A DNA stretch of 64,000 nt from contig CAMYND010000002.1 of NCBI GenBank assembly GCA_947259645.1, forward strand, positions 1 through 64,000. Reading direction: 5' to 3'. The notes under the pieces were generated by a model. It was not told where the DNA came from. It ran no database searches and was given only the letters and a program-made list of their open reading frames with translations. Every line of letters starts with the position of its first letter. Position 1 is the first letter of the stretch. The stretch comes from Thermodesulfovibrionia bacterium (GTDB lineage: Bacteria; Nitrospirota; Thermodesulfovibrionia; UBA6902). Below are positions 29,089 through 39,295 of this stretch, in pieces. A program made the translations under genes and the position numbers.

Positions 29089-29372
29089 TTTGCGTACCTC
29101 CTTTCAATGAACTAAAATTATATGTGAACTCGCACAAATATCCCGTTTTTGTTACACACTATACGCCTTAAATGTATCCTCTTATACTCGGTAAGATGGA
29201 CAACACTGCAGAATAATCGCAACCTCTAATCATAAACTAAATACTGAATAATTGTCAAATCTATCGAAAAAAATGATTCTGAGCATATATACGCATTATT
29301 TTCATTCAGGAAAGAACTATCTATTATCCTGATGATAATTGCTTTCGCCATCGCCATTTTTTAAGATTAACT

Positions 29373-31772
29373 ATGGACAAACAGACATTCAGGGTACTGG
29401 AATTCGACAAGATTTTTGATATGGCAGCTTCTTATGCCCTAACTGCTCCGGGAAAAGTAGTCATAAAAAACATAAAGCCGCTTGATACCATAGACGCCAT
29501 CAGGTCGCGGATCAGCAATGTCAGTGAGTACAGGTTTCTTTTCTCTCAGGGCAGGCCGCCCGGAATCGAGCATATCGATGATCTACTCCCCCTCTTTAAG
29601 AGAATTAAGCCTGCAGATGCGGTCCTTGAGCCTTTTGAGTACAGGTCATTTATTCCATTATTTGTCTCAGCAATGCATCTGAAGGCTCTGAATGATGACA
29701 AACAGTTCCCGGGCCTGGGCGTGATTGCTGAGCGGATAAATACCCACACTCATCTGGAGAGGGCCATTGAATCCGCTATTGACCGGGAAGGACAGGTCCG
29801 CGATGAAGCATCACCGGAGCTGGCTCAGATCAGAGGGATGATCAAGGCTCTGGAGAGGAAAATAAACGCTCTGCTGGAAGATCTGTTGACGAGCAGAGAA
29901 TTGGAACCGCACCTGCAGGATAAATTTATTACGCAGCGAAACAACAGGTGGGTCGTTCCGGTAAAAATCGACTCAAAGGGAAGTGTGCCCGGAATAGTGC
30001 ATGATATCTCAAACACAGGTGAAACAGCCTTCATTGAACCCTATTCGGTTCAGACAGCAGGCAATGAGCTTGAATCATGCCGTGCGGAAGAAAAGCTTGA
30101 AGTCTTCAGGGTATTAAGAAGGCTTTCCCTTGCATTGAGGGAGAGTCTGGACGAGATCGAGAATGATTACGCTCTTGTAGCAGAATTAGATGCCCTGCAG
30201 AGTAGTGCCCGATTTTCCGACCAGATGGGCATGTCCGCTCCCGAGATAAATGAAAAAGGGCTTTTGAAAATAAACAGCGGTCGCCACCCGCTTCTCTGGA
30301 GGGCACTGAATAAATCAGAGAGAAAAGACAACCTGGTTCCCCTTGATCTGGAACTGGGGAAGCAGAATTCAAGTATGGTTATTACCGGTTCAAACGCAGG
30401 CGGAAAGACCGTGGCCCTCAAAACAACAGGCGTGTTATCTCTCATGGCGCTCTGTGGAATGCATATACCGGCAGAATCAGGCACTACAATTCCTTTTTTA
30501 CAAAGACTGTATGCCAACATCGGTGATGATCAGTCTATTGAAAATAACCTGTCAACATTCTCTGCGCATATTACCCGCATTGCCGAAATAGTTCGGAAGA
30601 GCGGTGAAAACACGCTGGTGATCATAGATGAACTCGGAACCGGTACTGATCCGGAACAGGGCGGGGCACTCTCATGCGCTATATTAAGAAAATTAATGAA
30701 GAAGAAAACACTTTCTGTCATTTCAACCCACCTGGGTATGCTGAAGGTCTTTGCCCATAGTGAAGAGGGGATAGTAAACAGTGCGATGATAATGGAGGAG
30801 ATTGATCTTAATGGAGCTAAATCACACAGGCCGACCTATAAGCTGCTGATTGGCGAGCCAGGTACGTCACATGCTTTTGAGATAGCAGAATCGCTCGGTT
30901 TGGACAGGGAAATAATTCTGGAGGCCAGGAAGTTTGTTACCGGTGAAGGCCTTCATGTGGAGTCTCTCATTTCAACTCTGAAAGAAAAAGAGGCGGACGT
31001 AAGGAAAAGATTGAAAGAGATCGAGACGATAAAAAGAGAATCAGGAGCGCTGAAATCATCAATGGAGAAGGAACGTTCTGATCAGCGCACCGCGAAAAAT
31101 GAAATTATGTCCCGGGCCCTCAACGAGGCCGAAGAAATTATCAGGAAAACTAAGGTTGAGGCATCTGATATTCTCATGCGCATGAAGAAATCAAAACTCA
31201 CTGAGGCAGCAAGGGAAACAAAAGCTCTTGACCTGAAGCATAGTGAGCTAAAAAAGATGAGCAGGAAGTATTCTCCGGAAAAGTCGCAGAGGTTGAATAA
31301 AATAATAGCCGGGCAGGACGTTTTTATTCCCACACTGGGCTTAAAGGGCATTATACAGTCGGTTAATGAAAAATCAGGTAAATGCAGGGTTGTGGTGGAT
31401 GGTAAAGAAATAACTGTTTCAGCACAGGACCTGTATGAACCACCAAAGGAAACTCAGGGGCGGATAAATACGCGTACCGGGGACGAGAAAAGCATAAACT
31501 ATAAAGCTTCCTACAGTTCTGTTGATGCTGATTTTCCTCATGAACTGAATCTCATTGGTCAGAGAGTGGAGCCTGCTCTCTCATTACTGGACCGCTATCT
31601 CAATGATGCGTCATTATCAGGGGCAGGAAAGGTGAAAATTGTTCACGGAGTCGGCACTGGCAGGCTTTCACAGGCAATAAGGGACTTTGCAGAGTCACAT
31701 CCCTTAGTGGAAAGATTTGAGAAGGGAGGAGAAGGTGATGGCGGTGAAGCGGTGACAATTGTCTATTTTTAG
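29373..31772 (+). CDS. mutS2: Endonuclease MutS2
   Basis: ITGSNAGGKTVALKT, LVIIDELGTGTDPEQGGAL, C-terminal Smr-like HELNLIGQRVEPALSLLDRYL. Confidence 0.95.
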   Translation: MDKQTFRVLEFDKIFDMAASYALTAPGKVVIKNIKPLDTIDAIRSRISNVSEYRFLFSQGRPPGIEHIDDLLPLFKRIKPADAVLEPFEYRSFIPLFVSAMHLKALNDDKQFPGLGVIAERINTHTHLERAIESAIDREGQVRDEASPELAQIRGMIKALERKINALLEDLLTSRELEPHLQDKFITQRNNRWVVPVKIDSKGSVPGIVHDISNTGETAFIEPYSVQTAGNELESCRAEEKLEVFRVLRRLSLALRESLDEIENDYALVAELDALQSSARFSDQMGMSAPEINEKGLLKINSGRHPLLWRALNKSERKDNLVPLDLELGKQNSSMVITGSNAGGKTVALKTTGVLSLMALCGMHIPAESGTTIPFLQRLYANIGDDQSIENNLSTFSAHITRIAEIVRKSGENTLVIIDELGTGTDPEQGGALSCAILRKLMKKKTLSVISTHLGMLKVFAHSEEGIVNSAMIMEEIDLNGAKSHRPTYKLLIGEPGTSHAFEIAESLGLDREIILEARKFVTGEGLHVESLISTLKEKEADVRKRLKEIETIKRESGALKSSMEKERSDQRTAKNEIMSRALNEAEEIIRKTKVEASDILMRMKKSKLTEAARETKALDLKHSELKKMSRKYSPEKSQRLNKIIAGQDVFIPTLGLKGIIQSVNEKSGKCRVVVDGKEITVSAQDLYEPPKETQGRINTRTGDEKSINYKASYSSVDADFPHELNLIGQRVEPALSLLDRYLNDASLSGAGKVKIVHGVGTGRLSQAIRDFAESHPLVERFEKGGEGDGGEAVTIVYF

Positions 31773-31808
31773 TCAGCCTCTCAGTTTCTCACTAATAAGA
31801 GCAATTAT

Positions 31809-32099
31809 ATGAACGAAGGATATCTTATCTCCGCTGACTTCATTGGCTGGGTCGGTTCTGTCGCCTTTGCAATATGCGGCATACCCCAGGCATGGGAGTG
31901 TATCAGGAATAAAAGCGCACGGGGAATCAGCCCACTCTTTATCGCGCTCTGGCTGCTCGGTGAAATCTGTTACATAATCAGTGTGCTGATGAAATTCGGA
32001 TGGGTATCATGGATGATGTTTAATTACCTGTGCAATATAGTTTCTATTTCGGTTATTGTTTACTATTTATTGAAAGATAAAAAAAGGGTAATTGTATAA
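31809..32099 (+). CDS. PQ-loop / SemiSWEET-like small membrane protein
   Basis: IGWVGSVAFAICGIPQAWECIRNKSARGISPLFI; 3 TM segments. Confidence 0.75.
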   Translation: MNEGYLISADFIGWVGSVAFAICGIPQAWECIRNKSARGISPLFIALWLLGEICYIISVLMKFGWVSWMMFNYLCNIVSISVIVYYLLKDKKRVIV

Positions 32100-32123
32100 A
32101 GCACCGGGCTGTTCCGGTCTGGT

Positions 32124-34847
32124 TTAGTCAGCGCTAGCCCCTGTGATTTTGGATAGTGAAGCTTTCATTGTGTTGGATATGTCGGTAAAAATAAGCCCTG
32201 ACTCATGGCAGAAGGCAGCATGGTCCCTCGAAACATCTTTTTTCGGCCTGGTCCAGACCGCCTGGCCTGAAAAGGTGGTGACCTCATCCCTGGATGGGGA
32301 TAATGTGAGGGTATATGTTTCATTCATGGTTAGCGGCTCTGAAGATTCAAGGCAGACACCACCAAGGCTAATATTCACAATTTTTATTTTGCTGGAAATA
32401 TCAAGCTCTGCCTGACACCCATCACGCAGCAGGAACCGTCTGTACATTCTCATCTTGGTCATCTTTGTCATTGTTCCAAGAATCTTATGATACTTTTTGT
32501 CCTCGTACATGTTTTTGTCAGCTGTGCTCAGAAGATCACTGACAGAGGAACCGCACCGGGGTACATAGTGCGCTAATCCAATGCTGAACAATATTTCATA
32601 TGCGCGGCCGGCGTTTTCATTAAAGGTGTTTAAACTTTTCTTTATATTGTTCAAAATTATGCTTTCACAATGGCTGTCCGGAGGTTCTGTTATAAGAACC
32701 ACAAACTCGTCTCCGCCTATTCTGGCAACTATATCAGACTTGCGGAATGTAGAGGTAAGGATATGCGCTGTATCGCGGAGAGCCTGATCGCCTGCTTTAT
32801 GGCCGAGTTCATCATTTATGTTTTTGAATCCGTCAAGATCCAGGAATATAAGAGACATATTATTTGAGCCACGATCAGCGACTTTGCACTGCTGTTCTGC
32901 TAAGGTAAAAAATCCCCTCCGGTTAAAAAGTCCTGTAAGGACATCGGTGATTGCCGCTGCCTTAACTTTTTCCTCAACTATTTTGCGCTCTATTCCAAGA
33001 GCGATGATATCAGCCACAGATGCGAGTGACTTGAGAGTGAGATCAGTTAGTTGATGTCGAGAGAATAATGCCATGACACCTACTAAACGTTCATCTATAA
33101 CGAGAGGATGTCCGGCAAAGCCCACAACCTGTTCACGGGTCACCCACTCCTGATCAGTGACAAGAGGATCTCCTGCCACGTTGTTTGTCAAATGGGATAT
33201 TCGCTTTTCCGCGATCATCCCTATCTTTCCCTGTCCAATAAGTTTTCTGCTATGCTTGCCGTCAATATCGGTATAGAGGCCAGCGCTTGCCCTGAGTTCC
33301 AGGACATCGTCAGTTTCATTATAAATCCATATCCTGGCAAACAGGACATCCAGGCTCTTTACAAAGGCCTCGGTACATCCCTGTAGCATATCCCGTAAAG
33401 ATTTCCCTGCTGTGAGGGCCAGACCAATATCAGCATTCATTTCAGCAAGTTGTATGCGCTCCAGTAAATCCCGTTCAGATTCTTTCTGACCGCTTATGTC
33501 AGTGTGGGTCCCGAGCATACGTATCGGATTGCCTTCAGAATCACGTTCTACTATTTTCCCGAGAGACAATATCCATTTCCAGTCGTTGCTTTTCGTTTTC
33601 TGGCGGAACTCTACCTGATACAGGTCTGTTTCTCCATTCACGTAGGAACGGTAATATGAAACGACTCTCTTATGGTCTTCAGGGTGAAGCCGGTCAAGCC
33701 ATTTTTGATTTGATTCTTTAAACTCTGAAGGGTCATATCCCAGCATTAAGGCGTATTCAGCGTTAACAACAGCCTCACCTGTTCTGAGGTCGAGATCATA
33801 GAGGCCCTGTCGTGAAGCGGTTAATGCAAGTTTCAGCCGTTCCTCACTTTCCTTTAACACCAGTTCTGACTTCTTTCGTCTTGATATATTCCGGTCAATG
33901 CCGAGAATATAGGTCTTTTCACCAAGGATGAGTAATTGGGCAATTATCTCAACAGGAAAAATTGATCCGTCTTTTCGTACATGAGTTGATTCAACATGAA
34001 GCCGCTTGCCGCTGGTTAAGGTTTTTACCCACTCAGGCAATTTTCCCCTCGTTTCAGGATCATCCAGAAGTCCAATGGATTTTCCGATCAATTCATCCCG
34101 TGTATAACCATGAATTCTGCAGGCCGCTTCATTCAGATCTTCGATTATAAGATCATTTTCAGTGGGAGACAGAAGGAATATGCTATCAGAGGCCTGATTA
34201 AAGAGGGTGTGGAATTTATGTTCACTTTCTTGGAGGGCTGTCTCTGAGACTTTCTTCTCTGTAACATCCTGGATCAGTTCAACAAACCCTGCTACCTTGC
34301 CACCATATTCACGTTTTGGAACAGAAGTAATCTGAAAATAGCGCTTGTCTCCCGACACGGTTATTGCGTGACATTCACCATGTTCAATTTTTCCGCTCTT
34401 TTTTGAGCAGAGTCCGGCACATCCGCCAGGTGTATTGTTTGCACTAAACAGCTCTGGGCAGGACATGCCTATTATACTTTCCTCAGTACCAAACCATCTC
34501 TGAAAGATATCATTTGCCCAGGTGATATTGAGACTGGAATCAAGCAGTATCAGTCCTCCGCCGATACCTTCTACTATGTTTTCCAGGCGCTCACGTTCGT
34601 ATTGGCTCTGTTTTTCTGCTCTTCTGCGCTGGAGATGGATCCGCATGAGAATAGCGGAGAGAATAATCGGTATTATGGCTAAAGAGCGCATCCAGAGCGA
34701 GTGAAGGTTCGGATGGAATAATGCTTCTGAGAAATCAGTCCCGGGGAATAGAAGAAACGATTCTACTGCAGCTTCAATAGTCCAGAAAAGCAGCACAAGA
34801 ACGATGATAAAGACAATAGCGCCTGTTGAACTCCCGTCATTTTTCAT
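32124..34847 (-). CDS. Membrane-anchored PAS/GAF diguanylate cyclase with C-terminal PilZ domain
   Basis: N-terminal TM segments, multiple PAS, GAF, RKSD-IVARI-GGDEF (I-site plus active site), C-terminal RFLLR...NISLGG PilZ motifs; start trimmed to MKNDGSS. Confidence 0.9.
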   Translation of the reverse strand: MKNDGSSTGAIVFIIVLVLLFWTIEAAVESFLLFPGTDFSEALFHPNLHSLWMRSLAIIPIILSAILMRIHLQRRRAEKQSQYERERLENIVEGIGGGLILLDSSLNITWANDIFQRWFGTEESIIGMSCPELFSANNTPGGCAGLCSKKSGKIEHGECHAITVSGDKRYFQITSVPKREYGGKVAGFVELIQDVTEKKVSETALQESEHKFHTLFNQASDSIFLLSPTENDLIIEDLNEAACRIHGYTRDELIGKSIGLLDDPETRGKLPEWVKTLTSGKRLHVESTHVRKDGSIFPVEIIAQLLILGEKTYILGIDRNISRRKKSELVLKESEERLKLALTASRQGLYDLDLRTGEAVVNAEYALMLGYDPSEFKESNQKWLDRLHPEDHKRVVSYYRSYVNGETDLYQVEFRQKTKSNDWKWILSLGKIVERDSEGNPIRMLGTHTDISGQKESERDLLERIQLAEMNADIGLALTAGKSLRDMLQGCTEAFVKSLDVLFARIWIYNETDDVLELRASAGLYTDIDGKHSRKLIGQGKIGMIAEKRISHLTNNVAGDPLVTDQEWVTREQVVGFAGHPLVIDERLVGVMALFSRHQLTDLTLKSLASVADIIALGIERKIVEEKVKAAAITDVLTGLFNRRGFFTLAEQQCKVADRGSNNMSLIFLDLDGFKNINDELGHKAGDQALRDTAHILTSTFRKSDIVARIGGDEFVVLITEPPDSHCESIILNNIKKSLNTFNENAGRAYEILFSIGLAHYVPRCGSSVSDLLSTADKNMYEDKKYHKILGTMTKMTKMRMYRRFLLRDGCQAELDISSKIKIVNISLGGVCLESSEPLTMNETYTLTLSPSRDEVTTFSGQAVWTRPKKDVSRDHAAFCHESGLIFTDISNTMKASLSKITGASAD

Positions 34848-35138
34848 ATCGTCCCCGGATAATAAAAAATATAATTCTATGTTTATCGTATATATTCTTA
34901 ATGTATCGTATATAAGCCTCGATTGCAACTAACATATTATCGGACTAATAGGCACATTAGATAAAGAAATACTCCTCTGTGCAGGATTTTTTAGCAAATC
35001 ATGGTGAGAAAAATACATGCGACCATAATTAATTCTAAGGCAAATACCATGAGTCGATGCTTCACAATCAATACAGATGCGGCTACAGACAACGATGATC
35101 AGATGCTTTTAATGGCTGTTTATTTGTTACAATAACTG

Positions 35139-35906
35139 ATGAGCACAATACTTATTACAAATGATGACGGAATATCATCTCCCGGAATAAAGGTGCTTGA
35201 AAGTGTACTTGCTGCTCTTGGTGATGTCTACACAGTTGCTCCGGAGACAGAGCAGAGTGCTGTTGCACACGCGCTGACCCTTCACAGGCCGCTGCGGGCC
35301 GCAGAAATAGGCAAAAACAGGTACTATGTAAATGGCACCCCGACAGATTGCGTGATAATCGCGATGAACAAACTTCTTCCCGTAAAGCCGGACCTTATTG
35401 TGTCGGGAATCAATAACGGCGCCAATCTCGGCGATGATATAACCTATTCCGGTACTGTTGCCGCGGCAATTGAGGGTACACTTCTCGGCGTACCTTCCAT
35501 AGCAGGGTCTCTTGCAAGAGATTATAATAATGGCGACAGCCTGGATAATTGCAGGGAAAGTCTCAAGGCTTGCGCGGAATTCATCAGGGACACAGCACAG
35601 AAAGTATTACAGAAGAGGCTGCCAAAGGACACGTTGCTGAACATAAACTATCCCAATACCGCTGATGTGAAAGGAGTCAAGATAACAAAGCAGGGGAAAA
35701 GGGTTTATGACAATTCGATCCATGAAATAAAAGATCCACGGGGAAGGCCCTGCTACTGGATCGGCGGTGGCATTCCGCAATGGGAGCCCGGTGGCAATAC
35801 AGACCTCGAAGCGGTAAATGACGGCTATATCTCAGTGACGCCTGTTCATCTGGATCTTACAAATCATGAGGCATTACGTTATATGGCAGATTTCATGAAC
35901 CTTTAG
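35139..35906 (+). CDS. surE: 5'/3'-nucleotidase SurE
   Basis: ILITNDDGISSPGIKVLES, VSGINNGANLGDDITYSGTVAAAIEG. Confidence 0.96.
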   Translation: MSTILITNDDGISSPGIKVLESVLAALGDVYTVAPETEQSAVAHALTLHRPLRAAEIGKNRYYVNGTPTDCVIIAMNKLLPVKPDLIVSGINNGANLGDDITYSGTVAAAIEGTLLGVPSIAGSLARDYNNGDSLDNCRESLKACAEFIRDTAQKVLQKRLPKDTLLNINYPNTADVKGVKITKQGKRVYDNSIHEIKDPRGRPCYWIGGGIPQWEPGGNTDLEAVNDGYISVTPVHLDLTNHEALRYMADFMNL

Positions 35907-35958
35907 CGTAAGAGACCGCATACACTATTACACTCCAAAAAGGACATGCATTGATACT

Positions 35959-37338
35959 ATGAAAAATTACGATGTTCTTATCATTGGTACCGGGCCTGCC
36001 GGAATTTTCTCCGCCCTGGAACTCATCTCAGCAAAAAAAAATCTCAGTATATTAATGATTGAAAAGGGCATAGACATAGACAAAAGGCTCTGTCCCTCTG
36101 TTAGCAGGGATGTAGCGTGTAAGGCCTGCCCTGAATGCGGTCTGCTCTGCGGGTGGGGCGGGGCAGGGGCTTTCAGTGATGGAAAGCTCAGTCTTTCAAA
36201 GGAAATCGGAGGGAACCTTTCACGATACATAAATGATGCAGATCTGCAGGAACTGATACATTATGTTGACAATCTCTATATACGATATGGTGCCCCTGAC
36301 AGTGTGTACGGGGGAGACATTGACAAGGTGAACAGCCTGAAAGACGAGGCAGAGAGAAACGGGCTGACGCTTATCCCGTCAAAGATACGGCATATAGGAA
36401 CAGACCGGTGTCCGGAAGTTCTCAAGAGAATGGAAGCTGAACTGAAGCCGGCTGTTGATATATTATTTTCACGGAATGTGACAAAGATCCTCAATGAGAA
36501 TGGGAAAGTGACAGGTGTTGAAACAGACAAGGGAGAGAGGATCAATGCAGGAAATGTGATCGTGGCGCCGGGAAGAGAGGGGGCGCTCTGGCTTGAAAAG
36601 CAGGCAAAGTCCATGGGCTTAACGCTCCTGAAGAATCCCGTTGACATAGGGGTGAGAGTTGAAATTCCCGCGCCGGTGCTGGAGCCGATGACGAAAATTG
36701 TTTATGAACCGAAGCTGATTTATCAGACGAGAAAGTTTAATGACAGGATCAGGACATTCTGTGTTAATCCCTACGGGGAGGTCGTTAAAGAATATGTGAA
36801 GGGCGTCTGGATAGTGAACGGTCACAGTTATGCGAACAAGAAAACAGAAAATACAAATTTTGCTCTCCTTGTGAGTACACACTTTACTGAACCTTTTGAT
36901 GAGCCCCATTTATACGGACGATATGTTGCACGGCTGGCTAATCTTCTTGGAAAAGGGCTTATACTGCAAAGGCTGGGAGATTTGCAGGCCGGCCGCAGGT
37001 CTACTGAGGCCAGAATCAGAAGGGGAAAGGTCAAACCAACCTTAACTGATGCTGCCCCCGGTGACCTGAGTTTTGCCCTGCCTCACAGATACATTTCAAA
37101 TATTATCGAAATGCTCAAAGTCATGGACAAGCTAGCGCCGGGAGTAAACAGTCCGCACACTCTTTTATACGGTGTTGAGGTCAAGTTTTACTCACGGCAG
37201 ATTAAGCTCAGTACGAATCTGGAAACAGATGTTAAAAATCTTTTTGCGATAGGTGATGGAGCAGGAGTCAGCAGGGGGCTGATTCAGTCTTCTGTTTCAG
37301 GTATTATAGCGGCAAGAGAAATATTAAGAAGAATGTAG
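35959..37338 (+). CDS. FAD-dependent oxidoreductase
   Basis: DVLIIGTGPAGIFSALEL; CPECGLLCGWGGAGAFSDGKL; FAIGDGAGVSRGLIQS. Confidence 0.88.
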   Translation: MKNYDVLIIGTGPAGIFSALELISAKKNLSILMIEKGIDIDKRLCPSVSRDVACKACPECGLLCGWGGAGAFSDGKLSLSKEIGGNLSRYINDADLQELIHYVDNLYIRYGAPDSVYGGDIDKVNSLKDEAERNGLTLIPSKIRHIGTDRCPEVLKRMEAELKPAVDILFSRNVTKILNENGKVTGVETDKGERINAGNVIVAPGREGALWLEKQAKSMGLTLLKNPVDIGVRVEIPAPVLEPMTKIVYEPKLIYQTRKFNDRIRTFCVNPYGEVVKEYVKGVWIVNGHSYANKKTENTNFALLVSTHFTEPFDEPHLYGRYVARLANLLGKGLILQRLGDLQAGRRSTEARIRRGKVKPTLTDAAPGDLSFALPHRYISNIIEMLKVMDKLAPGVNSPHTLLYGVEVKFYSRQIKLSTNLETDVKNLFAIGDGAGVSRGLIQSSVSGIIAAREILRRM

Positions 37339-37369
37339 GTGTATCGCGAAGAGACCGGACAGGGCTATC

Positions 37370-38014
37370 ATGTCAGATCAGCAGAAGAGACATTTAATGG
37401 TTATTGAGCAGCTCCTGCCCCGGGGAATCAAGGACCAGAGAGTCCTTGTTGCGATGGAGTCAGTTCAGAGGCATCTTTTTGTTGAAGACAAGATGCAGGA
37501 CCGTGCCTATGATGACTGTGCGCTGGCAATAGGGCATGGACAGACTATTTCCCAGCCATACATGGTCGCACTCATGACCGAGCTCCTTGAACTGCAGGGT
37601 CATGAGAGAATACTTGAGATCGGCACCGGCTCAGGCTATCAATCAGCAGTCCTGTCTCTCCTTGCTTCGGAAGTGTTTACGGTTGAACGATTGCAGCCTC
37701 TGGCTGAAAGAGCAAAGGATCTGCTCGGAAAGCTGAATTATAGAAATGTTCATGTCAAAGTCTCTGACGGGACAGTCGGCCTGCCAGGGCATGCCCCCTT
37801 TGACAGCATCATTGTTACTGCAGGGGCCCCTGAAATCCCGGAGGAATACATTGATCAGCTCAAAATAGGTGGACGGCTTGTTATCCCGGCCGGAAGCAGG
37901 CAGGCCCAGACTCTCTACGTCATAAAAAAAACTTCCACAGGGATTGAAAAGACTGTGTCCACCCCCTGTGTTTTTGTTCCTTTGATAGGAAAAAGAGGCT
38001 GGGAGGAAGAGTAG
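37370..38014 (+). CDS. pcm: Protein-L-isoaspartate O-methyltransferase
   Basis: GQTISQPYMVALMTELLELQGHERILEIGTGSGYQSAVLS. Confidence 0.95.
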   Translation: MSDQQKRHLMVIEQLLPRGIKDQRVLVAMESVQRHLFVEDKMQDRAYDDCALAIGHGQTISQPYMVALMTELLELQGHERILEIGTGSGYQSAVLSLLASEVFTVERLQPLAERAKDLLGKLNYRNVHVKVSDGTVGLPGHAPFDSIIVTAGAPEIPEEYIDQLKIGGRLVIPAGSRQAQTLYVIKKTSTGIEKTVSTPCVFVPLIGKRGWEEE

Positions 38015-38085
38015 ATTATTGACAGGAACAGGGTTTTTATGTAAAACAATAGGAATCATTGACTGAAGAACATACAGGAGGAATA

Positions 38086-39000
38086 ATGCTAAAGGAGTCG
38101 AAAAAGATCTGGATGGACGGCCAATTTATCAACTGGGCTGATGCGAATGTCCATGTTTTAACTCACACGCTGCATTATGGAACGGGCGCATTTGAAGGGA
38201 TACGATGCTATAAAACAAAAAAAGGCTCTTCCATTTTCAGATTAAAAGAGCATGTAGACAGGCTTTTTGATTCCTGTCACATTATTGATATTAAGCCGAC
38301 CTTTACTCGAGCACAGGTGAACAAAGCGATCATCGACACCGTTAAAATTAACAAACTGAAAGAGTGCTATATCCGACCGCTTGTATTTATCGGTTATGGT
38401 GCAATGGGACTGTATACCAAGGGGAACCCCATACGAGTTGCTATCGCTGCGTGGCCCTGGGGCGCATATCTGGGCGAAGAGGGGATCAAAAACGGCATCA
38501 GGGTTAAGGTTTCATCCTTTGCCAGACTCCATGTTAATGTCACGATGACGAAGAGCAAGACCTGCGGAGATTATGTCAACTCAACGCTCGCCAAGAGTGA
38601 GGCTGTTGCGTCGGGCTATGATGAGGCGCTCTTTCTTGATACAAACGGTTATGTGTCTGAAGGTACAGGGCAGAATATATTTATTCTGAGAGACGGTGTA
38701 CTCCTCACTCCTCCTTTGCCGTCAATACTTGAAGGTATAACCAGGAAAAGCATTATAGAAATGGCACGAAAAGAGAAGATCAAGGTTCAGGAAGTAAACC
38801 TTACCCGCGATGAAGTCTATATCGCTGACGAGGCTTTTTTCACCGGCACAGCGGCTGAAGTCACGCCAATCAGAGAAGTTGATGGCAGGGTAATCGGAAA
38901 AGGAAAGCCAGGACCAGTGACGAAAAAACTGCAGAAACTGTTCTTTAACATTGTTAAAGGCGAAGCCAGGGAATATAATAGCTGGCTTACTCATATATAG
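38086..39000 (+). CDS. ilvE: Branched-chain amino acid aminotransferase
   Basis: THTLHYGTGAFEGIRCY, DEALFLDTNGYVSEGTGQNIF; start trimmed to ATG after AGGAGG. Confidence 0.94.
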   Translation: MLKESKKIWMDGQFINWADANVHVLTHTLHYGTGAFEGIRCYKTKKGSSIFRLKEHVDRLFDSCHIIDIKPTFTRAQVNKAIIDTVKINKLKECYIRPLVFIGYGAMGLYTKGNPIRVAIAAWPWGAYLGEEGIKNGIRVKVSSFARLHVNVTMTKSKTCGDYVNSTLAKSEAVASGYDEALFLDTNGYVSEGTGQNIFILRDGVLLTPPLPSILEGITRKSIIEMARKEKIKVQEVNLTRDEVYIADEAFFTGTAAEVTPIREVDGRVIGKGKPGPVTKKLQKLFFNIVKGEAREYNSWLTHI

Positions 39001-39043
39001 ACTGTTCGAGCACGTTCATGACAGACTGAGCACCACCAGGATC

Positions 39044-39083
39044 AGCTGGCCGGTGCTGCGACTCAATCCAACCGGCTACAGCT
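39044..39083. repeat. Interrupted inverted repeat downstream of ilvE
   Basis: AGCTGGCCGGT ... ACCGGC-TA-CAGCT; no T-tract. Confidence 0.3.
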
Positions 39084-39295
39084 AATATTAACTTAAGAAA
39101 CAACTTTATCTATGAAATTATAACCTATTTAATAATAATAGAATAATTATCTTGTGCTGTGAGCAGGGGCGTATGCCTTATTTTTTATGTTATTTGCAAT
39201 ATGTTATAGTCTTAGATCCTCTTCAGCAGAGTATTTTACTGAGAATTATTGCGCAATCACGCGCAACTGCGCATTGCCGTAACACAGGGTAATAT

